Positions 16,458-25,254 of a stretch of 51,770 nt of DNA are shown here, one piece after another. Made by a program: the position numbers and the translations under genes. The notes below the pieces were generated by a model that saw only the letters and a program-made list of their open reading frames with translations, ran no database searches and was not told the origin of the DNA. Origin of the DNA: Acidobacteriota bacterium (GTDB taxonomy: Bacteria; Acidobacteriota; JAAYUB01); the NCBI GenBank assembly GCA_018001935.1, contig JAGNHB010000041.1, forward strand, positions 1 through 51,770. The letters are read 5' to 3'. Each line of letters starts with the position of its first letter. Position 1 is the stretch's first letter.

Positions 16458-19400
16458 ATGCCCGATCCCGGGCGCATTCCGTTCTCAGGGGTGGTGACGA
16501 TGCGGGATTATCGCGCGCAGGACATCCGGGTGGTCTCGAGCCTTTCCGACATGCCGGGCGGACGCCTTCTCTTCGAGTTCCACGTCTCCCGGGAGTGCCG
16601 GGAGCGCTACCGCTTCGACGCGGCCATCTACGGGCTGACCGGGAACGTTCTCCTGGCGGACATGGCCGCCGCGCGGGACATGGCCGCCCGGATGAACGCC
16701 GTCCGCGACGCCCGGAGCAACCCCGCCCTGGCGGTCAACGCCGCGGACCTCAACGCCATGGCCCTCATCGACGAACTGATGCACCTTATGGCGGCCGCCT
16801 ACCGCCGGCAGGTGGGGGACGGGTTGTTCGGGGAGGCGCTCGCCTTCCTGCGGGGCCGCGTGGGGGAACCGGAGGTGGACGGGGGCCTGGAGGCCTTCAC
16901 GGGGCGCTTTCCTCCCCAGGCCGTCCACCGCGGGGAATCCACCCCGGCGGCGTATCTGGCGGGCGCGACGGCGGGGTACGCTCACGCCGCCGCGGCCACC
17001 GAGGAGCTCCTCCTGTTGTCCCTGGCCAATGCCAACCCGGCCTTCGCGCCCTACGTCGAGCTGTTCGACGACGCCCCGCTGCGCAAGGACACCGCTTACC
17101 CCGGCATGGTGGAGGGCCTGGACGCCTTCTTCCGCAGCCTCCCCGGTTTCGGCGAAACGGGGCTGAGCTTTCTCGACTTCCTGACGGCCCCCCTGCGCGC
17201 CTTCCCGAACTCCCTGAGCGACCAACTCCGGTACATCCGGGAGCACTGGCGGGCGTGGATCCCGGGCGACGTCCTGGACCGCCTCATCCTCCGCCTCCTG
17301 CGGGCCCTGGACATCCTGGAGGAGGAGCACAAGCACCGCGCTTTCTGGAAGGGGGGCGAGCCCGAACCGGGGACCCAGTTCGGCCTGGACGGGCTCCGCG
17401 GGCTCGGGGCCGACGCCGAACCGGAGCAGTACTCCCCCGACCTGGACTGGATGCCCAACGTGGTCATGATGGCCAAGAACACCCATGTCTGGCTCTGGCA
17501 GCTCTCCCGGAAATACGGCCGCGAGATCGCCCGGCTCGACCAGGTCCCCGACGAGGAACTGGACGCCCTGGCCCGCCGCGGCTTCACGGCCCTGTGGCTG
17601 ATCGGCGTCTGGGAGCGGAGCGTGGCGTCGGGGGACATCAAGCGGCGCATGGGCAACCCCGAGGCCCTCTGCTCCGCCTACTCGCTCTTCGAGTACCGCA
17701 TCGCCGGCGACCTCGGGGGCGACGACGCCTACTGGGCGCTGAAAGACCGAGCCTGGCAACGGGGCGTCCGCGTGGCCGTGGACATGGTCCCGAACCACAC
17801 GGGCCTCTTCTCCCGCTGGGTCCTGGAACACCCGGAGTGGTTCATCCAGGTGGATCACCCCCCGTACCCCTGCTACACCTTCAACGGCCCGGACCTCTCC
17901 CGCGACCCGAACGTCGGCCTGTACATCGAGGACGGGTACTGGAACCGGTCCGACGCCGCGGTGGTGTTCAAGCGCGTCGATCACCGGACGGGGGACACGC
18001 GCTACATCTACCACGGGAACGACGGCACCCACATGCCTTGGAACGACACCGCCCAGCTCAACTACCTTCGGGCGGACGTCCGTGAGGCGGTGATCGGGGA
18101 GGTGCTCCGGGTCGCCCGCTACTCCTCCATCATCCGCTTTGACGCCGCCATGACCCTGGCCAAGCGGCACTACCAGCGACTGTGGTTCCCCGAGCCGGGC
18201 GCCGGCGGCGACATCCCGTCGCGGGCCGAGCGGGGGCTCACGAAGGAGGCCTTCAACGAGGCCATCCCGCAGGAGTTCTGGCGGGAGGTGGTGGACCGCT
18301 GCGCCGCGGAGGCCCCCGACACGCTTCTGCTGGCCGAGGCCTTCTGGCTCATGGAGGGTTACTTCGTCCGCACCCTGGGGATGCACCGGGTCTACAACAG
18401 CGCCTTCATGAACATGCTCAAGCGGGAGGACAACGCCAACTACCGCACCGTGCTCCGCAACATCCTGGAGTTCGACCCCGAGATCCTCAAGCGCTTCGTC
18501 AACTTCATGAACAACCCCGACGAGGAGCCGGCGGTGGCCCAGTTCGGCAAGGACGACAAGTACTTCGGCGTCTGCGTCATGCTGGCCACCCTGCCGGGCC
18601 TGCCCATGTACGGCCACGGCCAGGTGGAGGGCTTCGGCGAGAAGTACGGCATGGAGTACGCCCGGCCGTACTGGGACGAAACCCCCGACCACTGGCTCGA
18701 GGAGCGCCACGCCCGGGAGGTCTTCCCCCTCCTGCGGCGGCGCTGGCTCTTCTCGGGCGTCGAGAACTTCCGGCTCTACGACGTGGTGGACGACCAGGGG
18801 AACGTCCGGGAGGATGTGTTCGCCTACTCCAACGGGCGGGGCAGCGCCCGCGCCCTGGTGGTCTACAACAACCGCTTCGCCCACAACGCGGGCTGGGTCC
18901 GGCTGTCGGTTTCCTTCCGCGACCGGGGGGCCGAGGACCTGGTCCGGCGGACGCTGGGAGAGGGCCTCGCGCTGTCGGGGGACCCCTGGACCGTCTACCG
19001 GGACGCGGTGACGGGCCTGGAGTACCTCCGGCCCACCGGGGAAATCCGGCGGGACGGGCTGCACGTCTCCCTGGACGCCTTCAAATACCAGGTGTTCCTG
19101 GATTTTCGGGCCGCCGAGGGTGCGTCCGAGGCCGAGTGGGCCAACCTGCACCGGGTGCTGGGCGGGCGGGGCGTCCCGAGTCTCCGGGAAGCCCTGGTGG
19201 AGGAACGCGTGCGGCCCGTGCTGCGCCGCTTCAGCGACCTGGTCGCCTCCGACCTTCCCGAGCGGTTCCGGGCCGCCGCGGCTTCCCGGGCCGCCCGCGA
19301 CGAGACGGCCCTCTCCGATCGTTTCACCGCCGTTTTCGGCCGTCTCCTCGAGGCCGCCCGGGCATCCATCCCCGGGGACCGCGACTGGGACGCCCTGCAA

Positions 19401-20036
19401 ACCGGGATCACGGCCCGCGTGCTGGGCGCCGCCCGCCTCGACGCCGGGCAGGCGCGGATGGGGAGCCGGCGCGCGCCCGGCTGGCGCCGGCTCGCGGCCG
19501 CGTTCCGGCAGACCGCGGCCGGGGACGCCCTGGACGGCGACCTCCAGCGGAAGCTCTTCTACGCGTTCCTGGTGACCGAGCCCCTGCTGGGCCTGGCCTC
19601 CGACGAGACCATGCGTGGGCTCTTCCGCCGCCACGCCCGGGAGGTCCTGCCCCGCTGCGGGCTCGACCCCCACTTCGCCGACGAGCACGTGACCCTCTGG
19701 TCCGTTCTCACCTCCAGCCACCGGCCCGGCGACCTCGACGGGCTGGACGACGCGACCCTGGGGGCGATCCTGAACCGGGCGGACGTCCAGGCCTGCCTGG
19801 GGTGCAACTGGTACAACGGCATCTACTGGTTCAGCCGGGAGAAGTTCCTGCTTTTCCTGTCCTGGGTGTTCGTGGTGGCCGCCCTGGAGATCCTGCAGAC
19901 GCCGGCTGCGGCAGGCACGGGGACCGCCCGGGCGCTCATCCGGCTGCGGGACCGCGTGCTCCGGGCCGTGGAAAACGCGGAGAAGGCCCAGTACAACTAC
20001 CACCGCTTCACGGCGTTGTGTGCCCGGGCGCGGTAG
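16458..20036 (+). CDS. large alpha-amylase family (GH13) protein with helical flanking domains
   Basis: The 1192-residue protein has a GH13 barrel in its middle. Region I is DMVPNHTG (about 441-448). The nucleophile is Asp562 in IIRFDAAM, the acid/base is Glu627 in LLLAEAFW, and the third carboxylate is Asp688 in NNPDE, where most families have NHD. About 370 residues rich in Ala and Leu precede the barrel and about 300 mostly helical residues follow the beta domain; neither part is recognised. There is no signal peptide, so it should act on cytoplasmic alpha-glucans. Its exact specificity is not evident. An in-frame ATG at 16500 is an alternative start. Confidence 0.85.
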   Translation: MPDPGRIPFSGVVTMRDYRAQDIRVVSSLSDMPGGRLLFEFHVSRECRERYRFDAAIYGLTGNVLLADMAAARDMAARMNAVRDARSNPALAVNAADLNAMALIDELMHLMAAAYRRQVGDGLFGEALAFLRGRVGEPEVDGGLEAFTGRFPPQAVHRGESTPAAYLAGATAGYAHAAAATEELLLLSLANANPAFAPYVELFDDAPLRKDTAYPGMVEGLDAFFRSLPGFGETGLSFLDFLTAPLRAFPNSLSDQLRYIREHWRAWIPGDVLDRLILRLLRALDILEEEHKHRAFWKGGEPEPGTQFGLDGLRGLGADAEPEQYSPDLDWMPNVVMMAKNTHVWLWQLSRKYGREIARLDQVPDEELDALARRGFTALWLIGVWERSVASGDIKRRMGNPEALCSAYSLFEYRIAGDLGGDDAYWALKDRAWQRGVRVAVDMVPNHTGLFSRWVLEHPEWFIQVDHPPYPCYTFNGPDLSRDPNVGLYIEDGYWNRSDAAVVFKRVDHRTGDTRYIYHGNDGTHMPWNDTAQLNYLRADVREAVIGEVLRVARYSSIIRFDAAMTLAKRHYQRLWFPEPGAGGDIPSRAERGLTKEAFNEAIPQEFWREVVDRCAAEAPDTLLLAEAFWLMEGYFVRTLGMHRVYNSAFMNMLKREDNANYRTVLRNILEFDPEILKRFVNFMNNPDEEPAVAQFGKDDKYFGVCVMLATLPGLPMYGHGQVEGFGEKYGMEYARPYWDETPDHWLEERHAREVFPLLRRRWLFSGVENFRLYDVVDDQGNVREDVFAYSNGRGSARALVVYNNRFAHNAGWVRLSVSFRDRGAEDLVRRTLGEGLALSGDPWTVYRDAVTGLEYLRPTGEIRRDGLHVSLDAFKYQVFLDFRAAEGASEAEWANLHRVLGGRGVPSLREALVEERVRPVLRRFSDLVASDLPERFRAAAASRAARDETALSDRFTAVFGRLLEAARASIPGDRDWDALQTGITARVLGAARLDAGQARMGSRRAPGWRRLAAAFRQTAAGDALDGDLQRKLFYAFLVTEPLLGLASDETMRGLFRRHAREVLPRCGLDPHFADEHVTLWSVLTSSHRPGDLDGLDDATLGAILNRADVQACLGCNWYNGIYWFSREKFLLFLSWVFVVAALEILQTPAAAGTGTARALIRLRDRVLRAVENAEKAQYNYHRFTALCARAR

Positions 20037-20046
20037 CCCCACCGGG

Positions 20047-20214
20047 CAAAGGACGAAAGGACCAAAACGACCAAAACGACCAAAGGGACCCAAAGGGACC
20101 CAAAGGACGGCCAGCCCCTTGCCGCCGCCTTTCTCTGTCCTTTGGGCTCTTTAAGTCCTTTGGGTCCTTTAAGTCCTTTGGGTCCTTTTGTCTTTTTGAC
20201 CCTTACGTCCTTGG
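20047..20214. repeat. inverted arms of AAAGGACC words between convergent genes
   Basis: The left arm (20047-20110) repeats GGACCAAAACGACC and AAAGGGACCC. The right arm (20136-20214) repeats TTTGGGTCCTTTAAGTCC with an 18-base period in the opposite sense. The arms can pair imperfectly and sit between the 3' ends of the GH13 gene and fmt. Confidence 0.8.
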
Positions 20215-20222
20215 CGGCCGGG

Positions 20223-21194
20223 TCAGCCCCCGAAGCGCTCGCCGGGGGCCACCCGGGCGCCGCGGGCGAACTCGGCGCCGGTGACGGCGCGGCGTCCGGG
20301 CAGCTGGAGGCGGAGGATTTCCAGGCAGGTCCCCTCGGCGCAGACGACCAGGAGGTGGTCCCCCCGGGGCAGGAGTTCGCCGGGCGAGGCGGGGCCGTCG
20401 GGGAGGCCGGGGGGTGGGGTTGCACCGGGCCCGCCGAGGGGGGCGGCCTCCCAGACCTTGACCGTTTCGCCCCGGAACAGGGTGAAGGCGGCCGGCCAGG
20501 GGTTCAGCCCGCGGACGAACCGGTCGAGTTCATCGGCGGTTCGGGACCAGTCGAGTCGCCCCATCTCCCGGGTGAGCTGGGGGGCGTAAGTGGAGAGCGC
20601 GTCGTCCTGGGGGGTGAAGGCGGCCTCGCCGCGCTCGAAGCGTTCCAGGGCTTGCACGATGCACGCCGCCCCGATCCGGGCGAGCCGGTCGTGGAGGGTG
20701 CCGGCGGTGTCCCGGGGCCCAATGGGCTCCCGGGCCTGGAGGAGGATGTCGCCGGCGTCGAGCTTCCGGGCGATCCGCATGATGGTGATGCCGGTCTCGG
20801 GGTCGCCGGCGAGGATGGCGTGGTGGATGGGCGAGGCGCCCCGGAGTCTTGGCAGGAGCGAGGCGTGCACGTTCAGCGGCGCGACGGCGGGGATGGCGAG
20901 GACCGCCCGGGAGAGGATCTCGCCGTAGGCGGCCACCACCAGGAAGTCGGGTTCCAGGGCCCGGATCGCCTCCACGGCTTCGGGGTGCCGGAGCGTCGCC
21001 GGCTGCTGCACGGGGACCCCGCGCCGGAGGGCGGCGGTCTTGACGGCGGGGGGCGTCGGCTGGAGCCCCCGGCCGGCGGGCCGGTCCGGCTGGGTGACGG
21101 CGGCGACCACCGCGTGGCCGGCGTCGCACAGGGCCTCGAAGGCCGGCACGGCGAACTCGGGCGTGCCCATGAAGACGATCCGGTACGATTTCAT
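20223..21194 (-). CDS. fmt: methionyl-tRNA formyltransferase
   Basis: This 323-residue enzyme shows the formyltransferase core: FMGTPEFAVP near the N-terminus, then catalytic Asn108, His110 and Asp146 within LNVHASLLPRLRGASPI and KLDAGDI. It formylates initiator Met-tRNA with 10-formyltetrahydrofolate. The ATG at 21194 has GGAGGGG directly upstream. The partner def gene lies upstream on the same strand, the common arrangement, but here separated by a 321-base repeat-rich gap. A proline- and glycine-rich loop lies in the C-terminal domain. Confidence 0.95.
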   Translation of the reverse strand: MKSYRIVFMGTPEFAVPAFEALCDAGHAVVAAVTQPDRPAGRGLQPTPPAVKTAALRRGVPVQQPATLRHPEAVEAIRALEPDFLVVAAYGEILSRAVLAIPAVAPLNVHASLLPRLRGASPIHHAILAGDPETGITIMRIARKLDAGDILLQAREPIGPRDTAGTLHDRLARIGAACIVQALERFERGEAAFTPQDDALSTYAPQLTREMGRLDWSRTADELDRFVRGLNPWPAAFTLFRGETVKVWEAAPLGGPGATPPPGLPDGPASPGELLPRGDHLLVVCAEGTCLEILRLQLPGRRAVTGAEFARGARVAPGERFGG

Positions 21195-21515
21195 GACCCC
21201 TCCAGAAAGATAACCACGAACCACACGAACCACGCGAACGGGTATGCTTCCCCTCACCGGTATCGGTATCGGAATCGGTATCGCAGTCGGAGTCGCTGTC
21301 GCTCTCGGAACCGACTGCTCATTTCCTTGGGATGCCGAATAAGGCGAGGGTCCCCTCTTGTATTTTCGAATGCGATTGCAACCCCGATGCCGATTCCGAC
21401 CCCCAGGGGAAACCTTACGGTCTTCAGCCTGACAGCCTTCAGCCTATCGACCTTCCGACTGCGACTGCGATACCGATACCGACCCCGATGAGTTCGCGCT
21501 TTGGAAAAAAAGGGC
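21195..21515. repeat. word repeats between def and fmt
   Basis: At 21211-21240 lies AACCACGAACCACACGAACC. At 21258-21313 is a GGTATC/GGAATC six-base tract. At 21368-21402 and 21453-21490 are tracts of the complementary sense (GCGATACCGATACCGAC), so the outer tracts are inverted arms. No gene is seen. Confidence 0.75.
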
Positions 21516-22043
21516 CTAAACGGTCGCTTCGAGCGGGGAAAGGGCGCCGAAGGAACGTTTCAGCCGCCCCTGGACGAGCTTCCGCCGGAAACCCGCCAGG
21601 CGGTCCACGAAGAGGACGCCCTCCAGGTGGTCGATCTCGTGGAGGATGCACCGGGCGAGCAACCCCTCGGCGTCCATCGCGCGCTCGTTTCCCTGGAGGT
21701 CGTGAAACGCCACCCTGATCCTCAGGGGGCGCACCACCGGCTCGAAGAAGTCGGGCACGCTCAGGCAGCCCTCGTCCTGGCGGTCCGTCTCGAGGGACGC
21801 CTCCAGGACGTGGGGGTTGACCAGCGTGTGGAGGTGGTCGGGCGCGTTGTCGTGGGTGACGTCCACGGTGATGAGCCGCTTGCCGACTCCCACCTGGGGG
21901 GCCGCCAGCCCGATGCCGGGGGCGGCGTACATGGTTTCGGCCATGTCGTCGGCCAGTTTGGCCAGCCCCGCGTCGAAAACGGTCACCGCCTCCGCTTTCC
22001 GACGGAGAACGGGGTCGCCGTATTTTCGAATGGTCATGAGCAT
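21516..22043 (-). CDS. def: peptide deformylase
   Basis: The 175-residue metalloenzyme has all three deformylase motifs: GIGLAAPQ (43-50), EGCLS with metal ligand Cys93, and HEIDH with His135, Glu136 and His139. It removes the N-formyl group from nascent proteins, complementing fmt downstream. The ATG at 22043 follows GGAGG at eight bases; a second in-frame ATG two codons later is also possible. It is divergent from gmk. Confidence 0.95.
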   Translation of the reverse strand: MLMTIRKYGDPVLRRKAEAVTVFDAGLAKLADDMAETMYAAPGIGLAAPQVGVGKRLITVDVTHDNAPDHLHTLVNPHVLEASLETDRQDEGCLSVPDFFEPVVRPLRIRVAFHDLQGNERAMDAEGLLARCILHEIDHLEGVLFVDRLAGFRRKLVQGRLKRSFGALSPLEATV

Positions 22044-22131
22044 CGTCGGGTCCTCCTCGCGCGCCTTTCCTTTGGATGCGGCCCGTTGAAAAAGGATAAC
22101 CGATCCGCGGCGATTCGTCAATCCTCGAGGC

Positions 22132-22160
22132 TTTACTTCATCGCCCGGTTGCGTTATATT
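22132..22160 (+). promoter_or_regulatory. candidate promoter for gmk-rpoZ-coaBC
   Basis: TTTACT (22132-22137), 17 bases, then TATATT (22155-22160). It lies 27 bases before the gmk ATG. Confidence 0.5.
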
Positions 22161-22186
22161 AAGCGATTCGGAGGAGCGGACGCCTC

Positions 22187-22819
22187 ATGAAGCGGAGCGG
22201 CAACCTCATCGTCGTCACGGCCCCCTCGGGCACCGGCAAGACCACCATCATCCGGCGGATCCTCGCGGAGATGGACGGGATCGAATTCTCCGTCTCCCAC
22301 ACGACCCGGCCGGCCCGCACGGGCGAGTCCCACGGCAGGGACTACTTCTACGTCGACCGGGACGAGTTTGCCCGGATGGTGGAGGACCACGCGTTCTACG
22401 AGTGGGCCGAGGTCTTCGGGAAGTACCTGTACGGTACCTCCCGGGCCTTCGTGGACAGCCGCCTGGCCGAGGGGGTTGACGTCCTTCTGGACATCGAGGT
22501 CCAGGGGGCACTCCAGATCAAGCGGTCGGTGCCCCGGGCCGTCCTGATCTTCCTCCTGCCGCCCTCCTTCGACGAACTCCAGGACCGGATCGCCCGGCGG
22601 AACCTGGACGCGCCGGCCGAGATCCGCAAACGGCTCGAGACGGCGCGAAAGGAGATCCGGCTCTACAACGAGTTCCACCACGTGATCATCAACGGGGAAC
22701 TCGAGAGTTCCGTCCAGGCCGCGAAAGCCGTCATCGGGGCGGCCCGGTGCCGCGTCCCGGAGAACGAGCCCCTGATTCGCGAGATTTTGAATACTTTCGA
22801 AGAGGATATCCATGTTTAA
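22187..22819 (+). CDS. gmk: guanylate kinase
   Basis: The 210-residue enzyme carries the P-loop APSGTGKTT near residue 12, the GMP-binding SVSHTTRPAR and GRDYFYV segments, and the LDIEVQGA strand. It converts GMP and ATP to GDP and ADP. AGGAG precedes the ATG. The stop overlaps the start of rpoZ by eight bases, indicating translational coupling. Confidence 0.97.
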   Translation: MKRSGNLIVVTAPSGTGKTTIIRRILAEMDGIEFSVSHTTRPARTGESHGRDYFYVDRDEFARMVEDHAFYEWAEVFGKYLYGTSRAFVDSRLAEGVDVLLDIEVQGALQIKRSVPRAVLIFLLPPSFDELQDRIARRNLDAPAEIRKRLETARKEIRLYNEFHHVIINGELESSVQAAKAVIGAARCRVPENEPLIREILNTFEEDIHV

Positions 22820-23036
22820 ACTTCCGGAAAACGTCCCCAGCAAGTACCTGTTCGTCCTGCTGGCCGCCGAGCGGGCCAAGCAGCTTCAGCGGGGTTGTGT
22901 CCCCATGGTGAAGACGGGCCATGTCAAGCCTACCTACCGGGCCGTGGACGAACTCATGGACCAGAAAGTGGAATTCATGCTGACGGAAAAGACCATCGAC
23001 GCCCAGGCCCTCGAGGCCATGAACCTCGAGGAGTAG
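22812..23036 (+). CDS. rpoZ: DNA-directed RNA polymerase omega subunit
   Basis: The 74-residue protein has the omega pattern KYLFVLLAAERAKQL, then KPTYRAVDELMDQKVEF, with a short acidic tail. It aids assembly and stability of RNA polymerase. Its position between gmk and coaBC is the widely conserved order and supports the call for so short a gene. Confidence 0.92.
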   Translation: MFKLPENVPSKYLFVLLAAERAKQLQRGCVPMVKTGHVKPTYRAVDELMDQKVEFMLTEKTIDAQALEAMNLEE

Positions 23037-23045
23037 GGGGACGCC

Positions 23046-24260
23046 TTGTTCGTCGGTCTGGGTGTGACGGGCTGCATCGCGGCCTACAAGGCGGTCGAGC
23101 TGATCCGCACCCTGCGGAAGCGGGGGTGCGAGGTTCAGGTCGTCGCCACGCCCCACGCCCTGGAGTTCGTCACCCGCCTCACCTTCGAGACGATCTCCGG
23201 GCAGCCGCTCCTGGCCGACCCCTTCCAGCGCGACCTGTCCTGGGAGGTGGAGCACGTCTCCCTGGCCCGGAAGGCCGACGTGCTCTGCGTGGCCCCCGCG
23301 ACCGCCAACATCCTGGCCAAGTTCGCCCGGGGCATCGCCGACGACTTCCTCTCCACCCTCTACCTCGCCACCCTCAAGCCGGTGGTGGTGGCCCCCGCGA
23401 TGAATTTCGCCATGTGGGCCCACCCGGCCACGCGGGAGAACGTGGGGATCCTCCGGTCCCGGGGGGTGAGGGTCGTGGACCCTTCCCGCGGGCAGTTGGC
23501 CTGCGGCGAGGAAGGCGAAGGGCGACTGGCGGACCCGGGACGCATCGCCGAGGCCGTCTTTGCCGCCGCCACGCCCGGGACCCTGGCCGGGAAGACCGTG
23601 ATGATCACCGCGGGGCCCACCGCCGAGGATCTCGACCCCATCCGTTTCATCACCAACCGCTCCACGGGGACCATGGGCTTCGCACTGGCCCGGATCGCCG
23701 CCCGACGGGGCGCCCGGGTGATCCTGGTCGCGGGGCCGACCACCCACGAGCCGGATTTCGAGTGCGATCTCGTTTCCGTGCGCAGCGCCGCCGATATGGC
23801 GGAAGCCGTGGAGAACCTCCGCAACGAGTTCGACATCGGCGTGTTCGCGGCCGCGGTGGCCGACTACACGCCCGAGAGCCCCTGCCCGGAAAAGATCAAA
23901 AAGACCGAGGGGTCCCTGGGCCTGCAGTTGGTGCGGACGCGGGACATCCTGGCCCACACCTGCGCCCTGCGCCGCGGCGGCCAGGTCCTCGTCGGTTTCG
24001 CCGCGGAGACCGCCGACGAGGTGGCGGAGGCCCGGCGGAAGCTCTCGGCCAAGGGGGCCGACCTGATGGTGGCCAACCGGGTGGGGCCCGGGTCGGGCTT
24101 CGGTGCGGTCCCGTCGGCGGTCACCCTCGTGCACCCGGACGGGACCGAGCGGGTGCTCGAGCCGACGGACAAGGACCGCGTCGCCGGGGCCATCCTCGAC
24201 GAGGCGTGGAGAATCTACGCCCACCACAACGCCAGAATGGAGGACACCCGCCCCCTCTGA
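23046..24260 (+). CDS. coaBC: bifunctional phosphopantothenoylcysteine decarboxylase/synthetase
   Basis: The 404-residue protein joins the two coenzyme A enzymes. The N-terminal flavoprotein CoaC part has GVTGCIAAYK, active His70 (EHVSLARKAD), PAMNFAMW (117-124) and a catalytic Cys near 153. The C-terminal CoaB part begins near ITAGPTAEDLDPIRFI and includes NRSTGTMG and KIKKTEG. It turns phosphopantothenate and cysteine into phosphopantetheine. The start is a TTG nine bases after the rpoZ stop, with GAGG upstream. Confidence 0.95.
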   Translation: MFVGLGVTGCIAAYKAVELIRTLRKRGCEVQVVATPHALEFVTRLTFETISGQPLLADPFQRDLSWEVEHVSLARKADVLCVAPATANILAKFARGIADDFLSTLYLATLKPVVVAPAMNFAMWAHPATRENVGILRSRGVRVVDPSRGQLACGEEGEGRLADPGRIAEAVFAAATPGTLAGKTVMITAGPTAEDLDPIRFITNRSTGTMGFALARIAARRGARVILVAGPTTHEPDFECDLVSVRSAADMAEAVENLRNEFDIGVFAAAVADYTPESPCPEKIKKTEGSLGLQLVRTRDILAHTCALRRGGQVLVGFAAETADEVAEARRKLSAKGADLMVANRVGPGSGFGAVPSAVTLVHPDGTERVLEPTDKDRVAGAILDEAWRIYAHHNARMEDTRPL

Positions 24261-24323
24261 AGGCGCGGGTAGGATCGGCACCCCCCGGTCGCCCGACGGC
24301 GACCGGCGTGTCGACGGGAGGTC

Positions 24324-25253
24324 ATGTTGCGAGGAAAGAACCCTAAACCAGCCCCGAGCCGGTTGCGCTGCGGCTACGTGGCCGTCGTGGGGCGGACCAA
24401 CGTGGGGAAATCCACCCTGCTGAACTCCCTGCTCAAGCGCAAGGTGTCCATCGTCTCGGACAAGCCCCAGACCACCCGCCGGCGCATCCTGGGTGTCCTG
24501 ACGGAAGCCCGCGGGCAGGCGGTCTTCTTCGACACCCCGGGCGTTCACAAGCCGGGGCACGAGCTGAACCGCCGAATGGTGCAGTACATCCACGACGCCC
24601 TGCAGACCGCCGACCTCCTGTTGCACGTCATCGACGCCGGCCAGTCCTTCGGGCACGGCGAACAGTTCGTGATGGACCTGGTGGCCGGTTCCGGCAAGCC
24701 CGCCATCCTGGCCCTGAACAAGATCGACCTGGTGGGGAAGGGCAAACTCCTGGCCATCATCGACTTCTACCGTCAGAAGCACGCCTACGCCTCGTACGTC
24801 CCCGTCTGCGCCCTCTCGGGAGACGGCGCGGAGCCTCTGCTGGCCGAGATCTTCCAGGGACTCCCCGAAGGGGACCTTTTCTACGAAGAGGGCTTCGTGA
24901 CGGACGTGTCCGACCGGTTCATGACCATGGAACTGGTCCGGGAGAAACTCTTGGCCAACGTCCGCGACGAGATGCCGTTCACGACGGCGGTGGTCATCGA
25001 CCTCTTCGACGACTCCGGGCGCCGGGAAAACGGCCTGCTGCACGTCGATGCCTCCATCGTGGTGGAACGCGACTCGCAGAAGGGAATCGTCATCGGGGCG
25101 CGGGGGAGCCGCCTGAAGGCCATCGGGACGGCCGCCCGGCTCGAGATGGAGAAGATGCTCGGCTGCAGGGTGTATCTCCACCTGAACGTGAAGGTGGAGC
25201 CCGACTGGCGCAACGATCCCCGCTTCCTCAACGACCTGGAGACGGTGCGCTGA
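24324..25253 (+). CDS. era: GTPase Era
   Basis: The 309-residue GTPase has G1 GRTNVGKST (23-31), G3 DTPG (70-73), G4 NKID (132-135) and a C-terminal KH RNA-binding domain with the loop GIVIGARGSRLKAIG. Era binds 16S rRNA and acts in 30S ribosome maturation. It starts 63 bases after coaBC, which may be one transcript. The downstream glycosylase gene begins one base after its stop. Confidence 0.96.
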   Translation: MLRGKNPKPAPSRLRCGYVAVVGRTNVGKSTLLNSLLKRKVSIVSDKPQTTRRRILGVLTEARGQAVFFDTPGVHKPGHELNRRMVQYIHDALQTADLLLHVIDAGQSFGHGEQFVMDLVAGSGKPAILALNKIDLVGKGKLLAIIDFYRQKHAYASYVPVCALSGDGAEPLLAEIFQGLPEGDLFYEEGFVTDVSDRFMTMELVREKLLANVRDEMPFTTAVVIDLFDDSGRRENGLLHVDASIVVERDSQKGIVIGARGSRLKAIGTAARLEMEKMLGCRVYLHLNVKVEPDWRNDPRFLNDLETVR

Positions 25254-25254
25254 C

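Noticed and set aside
16485..20093. 1.2-kilocodon minus-strand frame opposite the GH13 gene
   Set aside because: It mirrors codon bias of the real gene and lacks recognisable domains.
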